From positions 1 to 6,915 of the forward strand of contig CAJOMY010000096.1 in assembly GCA_905235775.1 (NCBI GenBank): DNA of 6,915 bases, read 5' to 3'. Below, piece by piece: positions 1-6,741 of this stretch. The stretch's first letter is position 1; each line of letters starts with the position of its first letter. The position numbers and the translations under genes are program-made. The stretch is from an uncultured Bacteroidales bacterium. Its GTDB lineage: Bacteria > Bacteroidota > Bacteroidia > Bacteroidales > UBA932. The notes under the pieces were generated by a model that was not told the DNA's origin, searched no databases, and saw nothing but the letters and a program-made list of their open reading frames with translations.

Positions 1-79
1 AGGGAGTATCCAGTTCAAGGGAGACACGATCTATACAAAGCCCAGCGGGCTCTTCTGTCTTTTCTCATACAAGTTCTGA
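1..79 (+). CDS. C-terminal end of an upstream gene (partial), product ends in Phe
   Basis: The frame starting at base 2 is open from the window edge to a TGA at 77-79 and encodes about 25 residues ending GLFCLFSYKF. I prefer this frame because about 18 of its 25 codons end in G or C, like the genes downstream, whereas the frame starting at base 1 has fewer than half; and because an intrinsic terminator follows about 50 bp after this stop. The last residues alternate aromatic or hydrophobic side chains (F at the end, Y at -2, F at -4), which resembles the closing strand of outer-membrane beta-barrels. That resemblance is weak evidence from a short tail. The family cannot be named; it could equally be a soluble protein. 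Confidence 0.45.
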   Translation, partial: GSIQFKGDTIYTKPSGLFCLFSYKF

Positions 80-131
80 CTTACTCGTTAATTAGCGGGT
101 GGAATAACCCTTTAATCCAATGCATGAACAT

Positions 132-159
132 AAAATCCGGTGTGAGCGCCGGATTTTTT
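132..159 (+). terminator. Intrinsic terminator of the upstream gene
   Basis: A 9-bp perfect stem pairs 132-140 (AAAATCCGG) with 149-157 (CCGGATTTT) around an 8-base loop, and the T-run continues to 159. It lies between the TGA at 77-79 and the flippase start at 177, so it most likely ends the upstream transcript. It also argues against starting the flippase at the in-frame ATG at 120, because that start would place the hairpin inside the coding region. On the opposite strand the T-run is only four bases, so the + direction is favoured. Confidence 0.75.
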
Positions 160-160
160 G

Positions 161-168
161 TATATTTG
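161..168 (+). promoter_or_regulatory. Possible Bacteroidetes -7 box for the flippase operon
   Basis: TATATTTG matches the Bacteroidetes sigma-ABfr -7 consensus TAnnTTTG exactly. I see no convincing TTTG -33 element at the usual 19-20 bp spacing, since that position falls inside the terminator hairpin. Transcription from this box would begin only a few bases before the ATG at 177, giving an almost leaderless message. The match could be chance in an AT-rich spot. Confidence 0.35.
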
Positions 169-176
169 CTTCTTGT

Positions 177-1625
177 ATGAATCTGAAGAGTCTCGCAAAG
201 GATACGGCGCTCTATGGGCTGGTGAGCATTGTCGGCAGGTTCCTGAACTACCTGCTGGTGCCGGTCCACACCTACTACATCCCCGCGGAGAGCGGCGGAT
301 ACGGCGTGGTGTCCAACCTCTATGCCTACACGGCGCTGTTCCTGGCACTGCTGACCTTCGGCATGGAGACGACCCTGTTCCGCTTCGCCAACAAACCGGG
401 CACGGACGACCGCATGGTCTACAGCAATGCCCTGCGGATGGTAGGCGGCGTGGGGCTGGGATTCCTCGCGCTGGTATTCCTGCTGCTGACGCCGGTCTCC
501 GGCGCCATGGGCTACGCGGCGCATCCCGAGTACATCGGCATGTTCGCGCTGATCACGGTCCAGGACGCCTTCCAGGCCATCATGTTCAGCCGCCTGCGGC
601 AGCAACGCCGCCCGATCCGTTTCGTGGCGCTGAAATTTGCCTTCATCATCCCGAGTATCCTGCTGAACCTCTTCATCTTCCTGGTAATGCCGAAGATAGC
701 TGCGTTGCACGATACTTTCGTGTACTTCAATTATGGCGTGGGCCTGATCTTCGTGGCGAACCTCGTCTGTACGACGCTGGTCTCGCTGCTTTTCATCCCG
801 GAAATGAAAGGGATCGCCTACGGCTTCGACAAGGCGCTCGCGAAGCAGATGCTCACCTACTCCTGGCCGCTCCTGCTGCTCAGCCTGGTGGGCGTGCTCA
901 ACCAGGTGGCGGACAAGATTCTGCTGCCCTACCTGATGCCCGGGGAGGACGGCATGGTGCAGTTGGGCATCTACGGGGCATGCGTCAAGATCGCGATGAT
1001 CATGTCGCTGCTCACGCAGGCCTTCCGCTATGCCTACGAGCCCATAGTCTTCGCGGACAACAGGGACAAGAATAACCCGGCCACGCTGGCTGACGGGACC
1101 AAATACTTCGTCATCTTTACCCTGCTCGCCTTCCTGGCGGTGGTCTTCTACATGCCGCTGCTGCAGCATTTCATCGGCGCCGGCTATCGGGAGGGTATCG
1201 GCGTCATTCCCGTCGTGATGATGGCGGAGATCTTCATGGGCGTGTATTTCAACCTGTCCTTCTGGTACAAGCTCACCGACCAGAACTGGTGGGGCGCCAT
1301 CATCAGTGCCATCGGCGTGGCCGTGATGATCGGCATCAATGTGGCGTTCGTGCCGAAGATCGGCTACTGGGCCTGCGCCTGGGGCGGATTCGCCGGCTAC
1401 GGCACCTCGATGCTGGTCAGCTATTTCCTCGGGCAGAAGAAATATCCCATCCCCTATGACCTGAAGGCCATCGGGAAGTTCGTCCTGCTCGCGGGCGCGA
1501 TGTTTGCGGTCTGCCGGTACTGCCTGCACGCGCTGCCCGACTGGGTGCAGATGTCCGCCGGCACGGTGCTGCTGGCCCTTTACGGCCTGCTGGCCTGGAA
1601 AGAAATCAAATCATCAAAGATATGA
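177..1625 (+). CDS. Oligosaccharide flippase family protein (Wzx-like, MOP superfamily)
   Basis: A 482-residue, strongly hydrophobic inner-membrane protein with about 12-14 membrane segments. Clear ones lie near residues 11-34, 41-63, 88-107, 150-171, 183-207, 229-250, 309-331, 341-362, 372-392, 397-418, 433-451 and 459-474. Length, segment pattern and the N-terminal stretch SLAKDTALYG followed by VGRFLNYLLVP match the polysaccharide biosynthesis/oligosaccharide flippase group conserved in Bacteroidetes. Such proteins move lipid-linked glycans (O-antigen or capsule units) across the inner membrane; the substrate here is unknown. The start at 177 was chosen over the in-frame ATG at 120 because MNLKSLAKDTALYG is the family-typical N-terminus and the upstream 19 codons run through a terminator hairpin. 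The stop overlaps the next start as ATGA, indicating translational coupling to the lipoprotein cyclophilin. No glycosyltransferase genes adjoin it, so it is not in a typical capsule cluster. A MurJ-like lipid II role is possible but not shown. Confidence 0.88.
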   Translation: MNLKSLAKDTALYGLVSIVGRFLNYLLVPVHTYYIPAESGGYGVVSNLYAYTALFLALLTFGMETTLFRFANKPGTDDRMVYSNALRMVGGVGLGFLALVFLLLTPVSGAMGYAAHPEYIGMFALITVQDAFQAIMFSRLRQQRRPIRFVALKFAFIIPSILLNLFIFLVMPKIAALHDTFVYFNYGVGLIFVANLVCTTLVSLLFIPEMKGIAYGFDKALAKQMLTYSWPLLLLSLVGVLNQVADKILLPYLMPGEDGMVQLGIYGACVKIAMIMSLLTQAFRYAYEPIVFADNRDKNNPATLADGTKYFVIFTLLAFLAVVFYMPLLQHFIGAGYREGIGVIPVVMMAEIFMGVYFNLSFWYKLTDQNWWGAIISAIGVAVMIGINVAFVPKIGYWACAWGGFAGYGTSMLVSYFLGQKKYPIPYDLKAIGKFVLLAGAMFAVCRYCLHALPDWVQMSAGTVLLALYGLLAWKEIKSSKI

Positions 1626-2302
1626 AACGTATTTTAACCCTCACCCTCTGCTGCCTCGGCGCCGTCGCGCTGCTCTCTTCCTGCGGCAACAATGCCGCCA
1701 AGAAGGCTGCGCAGGACGCGGAGAAGGCCGCCGCCGACTCCGTCGCGGCAGCGGAACAAACCCAACGTACCATGGAGAAAATCGCCCAGTTGCCGGATGA
1801 ACCGGTCTTTGACATCATCACTTCGATGGGTGTCATCAAGGTCAAGCTCTACGCCAAGACGCCCAAACACCGGGAGAACTTTGCCAAGCTCGCCCTCGAA
1901 AAATACTTCGACGGCATGCTCTTCCACCGCGTGATCAACGGCTTCATGATCCAGGGCGGCGACCCGCTGACCAAGGATGCCGCCAACAAGTCGCGCTTCG
2001 GCACCGGCGGCCCGGACTACACCGTGCCCGCCGAATTCGTGCCTGAGTACCGCCACAAGAAGGGCGCCCTCGCGGCGGCCCGCCGCGGCGATGCCGTGAA
2101 TCCTTACAAGGAGTCCTCCGGTTCGCAGTTCTATCTGGTCCAGGATGAGCGCGCCTGCTCCGCCCTGGACGGAGACTACACCGTGTTCGGACAGACCGTC
2201 GAGGGGCTCGACGTGATCGACAAGATTGCGTCCGTGCAGACCGACGCCCGCGACTGCCCGGTGCAGGATGTGAAAATTATCACGGTCAAGCTCGCCGAAT
2301 AA
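1622..2302 (+). CDS. Lipoprotein cyclophilin-type peptidyl-prolyl cis-trans isomerase
   Basis: A 226-residue protein. Residues 1-21 form a lipoprotein signal peptide: basic MKR, a hydrophobic core, and lipobox LSSC with Cys21 as the acylation site. Residues 22-55 are an Ala/Lys/Glu/Gln-rich, probably helical spacer. The cyclophilin domain spans about 62-226. The core motif FHRVINGFMIQGGD (101-114) supplies the catalytic Arg103 (equivalent to human CypA Arg55) with Phe108, Met109 and Gln111; GSQFYLV (167-173) and LDGDYTVFG (182-190) are further cyclophilin landmarks. The position of CypA Trp121 is Ala181, as expected for bacterial forms with low cyclosporin affinity. It should catalyse proline isomerisation in secreted or envelope proteins, anchored in the inner or outer membrane; Ser19-Ser20 before the Cys do not settle which. 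The ATG overlaps the flippase stop by 4 bp, so the two are co-translated, although a functional link is inferred only. Confidence 0.95.
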   Translation: MKRILTLTLCCLGAVALLSSCGNNAAKKAAQDAEKAAADSVAAAEQTQRTMEKIAQLPDEPVFDIITSMGVIKVKLYAKTPKHRENFAKLALEKYFDGMLFHRVINGFMIQGGDPLTKDAANKSRFGTGGPDYTVPAEFVPEYRHKKGALAAARRGDAVNPYKESSGSQFYLVQDERACSALDGDYTVFGQTVEGLDVIDKIASVQTDARDCPVQDVKIITVKLAE

Positions 2303-2323
2303 GGCGAATTGGCACAGATGTTG

Positions 2324-2349
2324 CTATTCAAATGATCGAATAGTTTTTT
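2324..2349 (+). terminator. Weak hairpin plus T6, candidate first terminator of operon A
   Basis: CTATTC (2324-2329) pairs with GAATAG (2338-2343) around an 8-base loop and is followed directly by six Ts (2344-2349). It begins 22 bp after the cyclophilin stop. The stem is short and AT-rich, so alone it would be inefficient; a much stronger terminator follows about 30 bp further on. It may help termination, or be chance. Confidence 0.35.
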
Positions 2350-2380
2350 CATAGGTTTAATTTTAGGTTAGAATTGCTCG

Positions 2381-2416
2381 GGGGCCCCGCTGGGAAGCGG
2401 GACCCTCACTTTTTTT
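2381..2416 (+). terminator. GC-rich intrinsic terminator of operon A
   Basis: Bases 2381-2391 pair with 2396-2406 around a GGGA loop (2392-2395). Core pairs are CCCGCT with AGCGGG, then one C-A mismatch, then GGG with CCC and a closing G-T wobble. Seven Ts follow at 2410-2416 after a three-base spacer. This is the best termination signal between the cyclophilin and the DUF4954 gene. The 3' arm and the following bases (2396-2411) recur with one change at 6799-6814, described as a repeat. Confidence 0.75.
2396..2411 (+). repeat. Copy 1 of 16-bp intergenic motif AGCGGGACCCTYACTT
   Basis: This copy forms the 3' arm of the operon A terminator and runs into its T-tract. It matches 6799-6814 at 15 of 16 positions (C versus T at the Y). 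Both copies lie in non-coding sequence after the last gene of an operon, and both are followed nearby by an ACTTTTT...CGG stretch (2408-2419 here, directly; 6831-6840 at the other copy). This may be a dispersed intergenic element or terminator-associated motif; two copies alone do not prove it. Confidence 0.4.
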
Positions 2417-2450
2417 CGGCGAAAATGATGGAAATATAGTCGGGATGAAT

Positions 2451-2458
2451 TATTTTTG
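2451..2458 (+). promoter_or_regulatory. Bacteroidetes -7 promoter box for operon B
   Basis: TATTTTTG is an exact match to TAnnTTTG. It lies after the operon A terminator and 31 bp before the ATG at 2490, so transcription would start near 2463-2466 and leave a 5' leader of roughly 25 bases. The -33 TTTG element is not evident at the expected spacing, which is common in this phylum. The leader is A-rich with no Shine-Dalgarno sequence, again typical of Bacteroidetes. Confidence 0.5.
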
Positions 2459-2489
2459 TGTGTTGTAACAAGCGAAATAACCACAGTTT

Positions 2490-4694
2490 ATGGAAAAGGT
2501 GACCGTGCTTCCTGCCGAAAAGTTGATCAATGGCTGGATCGATCCGAAATATCTCCCCGAGGGGAAGGATAAGTACTACATTCGCAACAAGCAGGTCCGC
2601 AAGCCGCGCGGCGGGTGGCGTCACTTGACCAGCGACGAGATCGAGCGCCTGGTCAAGAACGACAATACGGCCGCCAGCTGGGATGCCATCTGGGTCACGG
2701 ACGAGTTCCATCCGCAGGCGGTCAAGAACAACAAGTTCTTCGGTACGGTCCGCATCGGGCGCATCTCCGACAACGGTCTCCAGTTCCACGACCTGCGCCT
2801 GCCCATCGGCATTTCCAATTCCTCGATCCACTCCTGCGACATCGGCGACGACTGCGCCGTGCACAATGTGCACTATCTCTCCCACTATATCATCGGCAAC
2901 CGCTGCATGCTCTTCAACATCGAGGAGATGTGCACCACGGACCACTCCAAATTCGGCAACGGCGTCATCAAGGACGGCGAGCCGGAGGAGGTCCGCGTCA
3001 AGATCGAGGTCATGAACGAGACCGGCTGCCGGGCGGTGTATCCTTTCGACGGCATGACGACGGCCGATGCCTACATGTGGGCCAAATACATTGACGACGA
3101 GCCCCTGCAGCAACGGCTCCGCGAAATGACCCAGGCGTCCGTGGACAGCCACCGCGGCTACTACGGCACCGTGGGCGAGGGCTGCGTGATCAAGAATTCC
3201 TCCATCATCAAGGATGCCAGGATCGGCGCCGCCTGCTATATCAAGGGCGCCAGCAAGCTGAAGAACATCACCATCAATTCCTCCGACAAGGAACCGTCGC
3301 AGATCGGCGAAAACGTCATTCTGGTCAACGGCATCATGGGCTACGGCAGCCGGGTTTTCTATTCCTGCACGGCAATCCGCTTCGTGATCGGCAACAACAG
3401 CGCCCTCAAGTTCGGGGCGCGCCTGATCAACTCCGTGCTCGGCGACAACTCCACGATCTCCTGCTGCGAGGTGCTCCACAACCTCATCTTCCCGGCGCAC
3501 GAGCAGCATCACAACAACTCCTTCCTCATCGCCGCCTGCGTGAAGGGGCAGAGCAACATGGCCGCCGGTGCGACCATCGGCTCCAACCACAACAGCCGCA
3601 CCAACGACAACGAGGTGGAGGCCGGACGTGGTTTCTGGCCCGGCCTGTGCACCAGCATCAAGCATTCCTGCAAGTTCGCCAGCTACACCCTGCTCGCCAA
3701 GGCGGACTATCCCGCCGAACTGAACATCCCGCTGCCGTTCTCGCTGCTGAGCAACAACGCCAAGGACGACCGCCTCGAGGTGGCGCCGGCCTATTGGTGG
3801 AGCCACAACATGTATGCGCTGGCGCGCAACAACTGGAAATACAAGACCCGTGACAAGCGGATCACGAAGACCCAGAACATAGAATTCGATACTTTCGCCC
3901 CCGACAGCATGGAAGAGGTCATCCAGGCCCGCGAACTGCTGGAGCGCTGGACCGGCCAGGCATGGTATCGGCAAGAGAATAAATCCTTCGACTCCCTCAA
4001 GGACGAGCAACTGCGGGCTAAGGGCCGCGAGCTGCTCAACGGAGACTCCAAGACAGCAGACGCGCTCGAGGTGTTCGGTGAAAACATGGAAAAGAGCAAG
4101 AGAAGCGTCCTCATCAGGAGGCCCTGGAGAGCCTATCACGCATACGGCGACATGCTGGTGCATTACGCCGTGATGAATGCGATGGACTACATCGAGGCCA
4201 ATCCGGGAGAGACGCTTAGCTCCCTGTCGACATTCCTCAAGAGCCGTCGTCAGCGCGAGTGGGTCAACCTGGGAGGCCAGCTGATGACGGCGACCGAGTT
4301 CGACCGCATCCGCGCCGACATCCGGAGCGGCAAGCTGACTTCCTGGAAAGACATTCACAAACGGTACAATGACATCTGGAGACGCTACCCCGTTGACAAA
4401 CTCCGCCACGCCTATCTCTCGCTATGCGCCCTGCTCGGAGTCGACCAGATGGACGCAGCCGCATGGCAATGGGCGATCGGTGAGGAGGTCCGCATCCAGC
4501 GCTTTATCTGCGATGCGGTGTACGAATCCCGCAAGAAGGACCACGACAACCCCTTCCGGCAGGCTACATACCGCAATGCCGCGGAGATGACCGCCGCCAT
4601 CGGGACCCTGGACGACAACAGTTTCGTCCGGCAGATCCGTTCGGAGACCGAAGTCAACCTCAAGCGCCTTGAAGAGCTGCGTTTACGTATCTAA
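2490..4694 (+). CDS. DUF4954 family left-handed beta-helix protein
   Basis: A 734-residue cytoplasmic protein with no signal peptide or membrane segment. I recognise it as the large Bacteroidetes family annotated DUF4954; no function is established that I know of. Residues ~85-145 and ~225-405 carry hexapeptide-like repeats of a left-handed beta-helix, for example DIGDDC (117-122), IIGNRC (134-139), TVGEGC (227-232), RIGAAC (244-249), QIGENV (271-276), VIGNNS (299-304) and VLGDNS (316-321). A His/Asn-rich patch, HEQHHNN (337-343) and SNHNSR (365-370), then GFWPGL (381-386), looks like an active or ligand site. Residues ~470-734 are charged and probably alpha-helical, a separate C-terminal domain. 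This fold is common in acyltransferases and sugar nucleotidyltransferases, so a sugar-linked role is plausible, supported by the SIS-domain gene 11 bp downstream. There is no GlmU-type pyrophosphorylase motif. ATG 2490 is the first start after the promoter box. Confidence 0.85.
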   Translation: MEKVTVLPAEKLINGWIDPKYLPEGKDKYYIRNKQVRKPRGGWRHLTSDEIERLVKNDNTAASWDAIWVTDEFHPQAVKNNKFFGTVRIGRISDNGLQFHDLRLPIGISNSSIHSCDIGDDCAVHNVHYLSHYIIGNRCMLFNIEEMCTTDHSKFGNGVIKDGEPEEVRVKIEVMNETGCRAVYPFDGMTTADAYMWAKYIDDEPLQQRLREMTQASVDSHRGYYGTVGEGCVIKNSSIIKDARIGAACYIKGASKLKNITINSSDKEPSQIGENVILVNGIMGYGSRVFYSCTAIRFVIGNNSALKFGARLINSVLGDNSTISCCEVLHNLIFPAHEQHHNNSFLIAACVKGQSNMAAGATIGSNHNSRTNDNEVEAGRGFWPGLCTSIKHSCKFASYTLLAKADYPAELNIPLPFSLLSNNAKDDRLEVAPAYWWSHNMYALARNNWKYKTRDKRITKTQNIEFDTFAPDSMEEVIQARELLERWTGQAWYRQENKSFDSLKDEQLRAKGRELLNGDSKTADALEVFGENMEKSKRSVLIRRPWRAYHAYGDMLVHYAVMNAMDYIEANPGETLSSLSTFLKSRRQREWVNLGGQLMTATEFDRIRADIRSGKLTSWKDIHKRYNDIWRRYPVDKLRHAYLSLCALLGVDQMDAAAWQWAIGEEVRIQRFICDAVYESRKKDHDNPFRQATYRNAAEMTAAIGTLDDNSFVRQIRSETEVNLKRLEELRLRI

Positions 4695-4705
4695 AACCAT
4701 TGATT

Positions 4706-5722
4706 ATGAATCTGAAAGACAGCAAATATGCCCAGTACTACCTGGTGCAGGAAATGATGGGCACCGTCCCGACGGTAGCCAAGTTTGATCCCGATTGTTC
4801 CCGATTCGTCGCGGACTCCGTGCGCAAGACCGGCCGCATCTTCTTCTCCGGCGAGGGTTCTTCCCGCCTGTTCCCGGCCAAGAACTGCCGCCGCGTAGCC
4901 CTGACCTGGGGCCTGGCCACCGAGGTCCAGAACGACGGTTCCCATCAGGCCGCCGACTACGACTTGAGCCGTTTCACCGTCCTGATCGACTCCAACTCCG
5001 GCCGCACCAAGGAAGCTCTCCTGCTCGCCAGGAAGCTGCAGGCTGAAGGCCACCAGGACTGCTTCGCGCTGAGCGCCAACCCCGACACCCCGATCCGTCA
5101 GGCCTGCACGGACGGCCACGTGCTCGGCTGCGGGTGGGAAGAGGCCGTCGCCGCCACCAAGAGTGTGGCGGAGCAGGCGCTCTTCTGCGAGTCCATCTTC
5201 TGGAACCTCGCGGGCAAGGACATGAAGGCCGCCCTGAAAGGCCTTCCCGAGAAGCTCGAACAGGCGATGACCCGGCCCGTCCCCGCGGAGATCGTGGAAT
5301 GGGTGAAAGGCGCCCACACCATTTATTTCGGCGGCTACAACGACGGCGTGGCCGAGGAGCTGACGCTCAAGACCAACGAGATCACCCGTCGCAAGAGCGA
5401 CTTCCTGGAGGGAACCTATGCCGTCCACGGCATCGAGGAAGTGATGCAGGAAGGCGACATCGTGTTCCTGGTGGACCCGATCGAGAGCGAGTACGACAAG
5501 TTCCTGGGCGTCTTCAAGGGTGCCGGCGTGCACGTGGTGGCCATCAGCACGAAGCAGACGCCGTTCGAGCGGACCATCGTCGTGCCGGATGCCGGTGCGC
5601 TGCAGCCCTATGTCTATCTCTGCGCCGGATGGAACATCCTCGTGGAGGTCGGCATCAGCGACGGCATCAACCTCGACAAGCCCGAGCGCGCCCGCAAGGT
5701 CGGCAACGAGATGTAATCCCAT
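4706..5722 (+). CDS. Double-SIS sugar-phosphate isomerase-like protein (GlmS isomerase-domain homologue); stop codon at 5714-5716
   Basis: The reading frame ends with TAA at 5714-5716, giving 336 residues from ATG 4706. A TTG at 4700 would add two residues, but ATG fits better. It is cytoplasmic. The first SIS domain (about 43-170) has FSGEGSS (47-53), SNSGRT (96-101) and EEAVAATKS (145-153), which line up with the phosphate-binding CGTS, SQSGET and ASTK elements of glucosamine-6-phosphate synthase. The second (about 200-336) has LKTNEI (221-226), AVHG (239-242) and a C-terminal DKPERARK (324-331), placing Lys222, Glu225, His241 and Lys331 at the positions of E. coli GlmS Lys485, Glu488, His504 and Lys603. 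The glutaminase domain is absent, so it cannot use glutamine in the GlmS manner; it should act as a ketose/aldose-phosphate isomerase, deaminase or deglycase (compare FrlB, AgaS). The substrate is unknown. It lies 11 bp after the DUF4954 gene, suggesting shared function. Confidence 0.85.
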
Positions 5723-5731
5723 GGTCGCCGT

Positions 5732-6727
5732 ATGCGGTTCCTGACAAACCCTTCAAACGACCCCTGGTACAATATGTCGTTCGACGAGTACTGCCTGGAG
5801 CAGTATCCGTCGGACGATAGTTTCTTCTATCTGTGGCGCAACCGTCCGTCCGTCATCATCGGGCTCAACCAGAACGCTTACAGCGAGGTGAATCTCGGCT
5901 ATCTGGAGGCCAACGACATCCGCCTGGCGAGGCGGGCGACGGGCGGCGGCGCCGTCTATCATGATCTGCAGAATCTCAACTATACCATCATCGGAAGGGA
6001 TGTGTCACCCGATCCGGTGGTGGCGGCTTTGCAGAAACTGGGGGTCCCGGCGGAGCTGACCGGCCGCAACGACATCTTCGTGTACGGCCGCAAGGTCTCC
6101 GGTTATGCCCGGCGTCTGGGCCGGGACCGCCAGATCATCCACGGGACGCTGATGTATGATGTGGATCTGGACACGCTCGCCCGGGTGCTGGATGTGCCCG
6201 GTTCCAAGATGGCCGCCAAGGGTGTCACTTCCGTGCGCAGCCGTGTGGCCAACCTCAAGGACTACCTCCCGCAGTATCCCACGCTGGACGCTCTGCAGGC
6301 GGCCCTGCAGGAGATCCTGGCGGCGGGCGATGGCGAACTGCCGTTCGGTATGGACCGGCGTGCCGCCGTGCAGCGCCTCTCAGATGAGAAATTTTCTACC
6401 TGGGATTGGATTTATGGCCAGTCCCGGCAGGCGGACATCGTGCGCTGCGCCCGACTCGCCTGCGGTACGGTCGAGGTCCGGTTGTGCCTGGACCGCGGCA
6501 TCCTGACTTCCGTCAACTTCTGCGGCGACTTTCTCGGCGACCTGCCCGCCGCCGGCCTCGCCGGGCGCCTCGTCGGCGTCCGCTTCGAGCGCTCTGCCCT
6601 GCGTGAAGCCCTGGTTCCCAATCCTTCCGGGCTTGACCCGGAATCTCCATCCGCTGCGGCCCCCGTCTCCGCCTACTTCTCCGGCGTCAGCCCCGAAGCC
6701 TTGCTCGACCTCTTTTTCCGCTGCTGA
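5732..6727 (+). CDS. lplA: Lipoate-protein ligase A
   Basis: A 331-residue cytoplasmic enzyme that activates free lipoate with ATP and attaches it to the lysine of lipoyl domains (2-oxoacid dehydrogenases, glycine cleavage H protein). Landmarks in order: RRATGGGAVYHD (67-78), the lipoate/ATP-binding loop; GRNDIF (111-116); GRKVSGYARR (119-128), whose Lys121 corresponds to the lipoyl-AMP-binding Lys133 of E. coli LplA; HGTLMYDVD (137-145); and KGVTSVRSRVANL (163-175). The C-terminal accessory domain (about 215-331) is present, with the hinge KFSTWDWIYGQS (220-231) and NFCGDF, so the length matches full E. coli-type LplA (338). The usual Pro after GQS is Arg232. It starts 15 bp after the SIS gene and is the last gene of the operon, 14 bp before a strong hairpin. 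No lipoylated-enzyme genes are in the window, so the link to the sugar-type neighbours may be only co-transcription. Confidence 0.95.
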   Translation: MRFLTNPSNDPWYNMSFDEYCLEQYPSDDSFFYLWRNRPSVIIGLNQNAYSEVNLGYLEANDIRLARRATGGGAVYHDLQNLNYTIIGRDVSPDPVVAALQKLGVPAELTGRNDIFVYGRKVSGYARRLGRDRQIIHGTLMYDVDLDTLARVLDVPGSKMAAKGVTSVRSRVANLKDYLPQYPTLDALQAALQEILAAGDGELPFGMDRRAAVQRLSDEKFSTWDWIYGQSRQADIVRCARLACGTVEVRLCLDRGILTSVNFCGDFLGDLPAAGLAGRLVGVRFERSALREALVPNPSGLDPESPSAAAPVSAYFSGVSPEALLDLFFRC

Positions 6728-6741
6728 TAATCTGCAACTTA

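Noticed and set aside
97..110. Short GGGT/ACCC hairpin between the upstream gene and its terminator
   Set aside because: Only four pairs and no T-run directly after; the hairpin at 132-157 is far better.
120..176. Alternative upstream start for the flippase at ATG 120
   Set aside because: The extra 19 codons cover the terminator hairpin and T-run, and the family-typical N-terminus starts at 177.
81..1529. Long minus-strand open frame (482 codons) opposite the flippase
   Set aside because: Its codons are exactly in register with the flippase codons, so it stays open simply because the sense gene avoids TTA, CTA and TCA, which are rare in GC-rich genes. The translation is His/Arg/Asp/Glu-rich with no recognisable domain.
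1634..2056. Minus-strand open frame opposite the cyclophilin gene
   Set aside because: Codon-aligned shadow of a gene with unmistakable cyclophilin motifs.
2292..2307. TCGCC/GGCGA hairpin over the cyclophilin stop codon
   Set aside because: Five pairs without a following T-tract; probably chance.
2406..4409. Minus-strand open frame of 667 codons opposite the DUF4954 gene
   Set aside because: Same in-register antisense effect. The product is low-complexity in Val, Ala, Asp, His and Gly, and its start lies deep inside a clear sense gene.
4691..5722. Minus-strand open frame of 343 codons covering the whole SIS gene
   Set aside because: Codon-aligned shadow of a gene with clear SIS motifs; its product has no recognisable motif.
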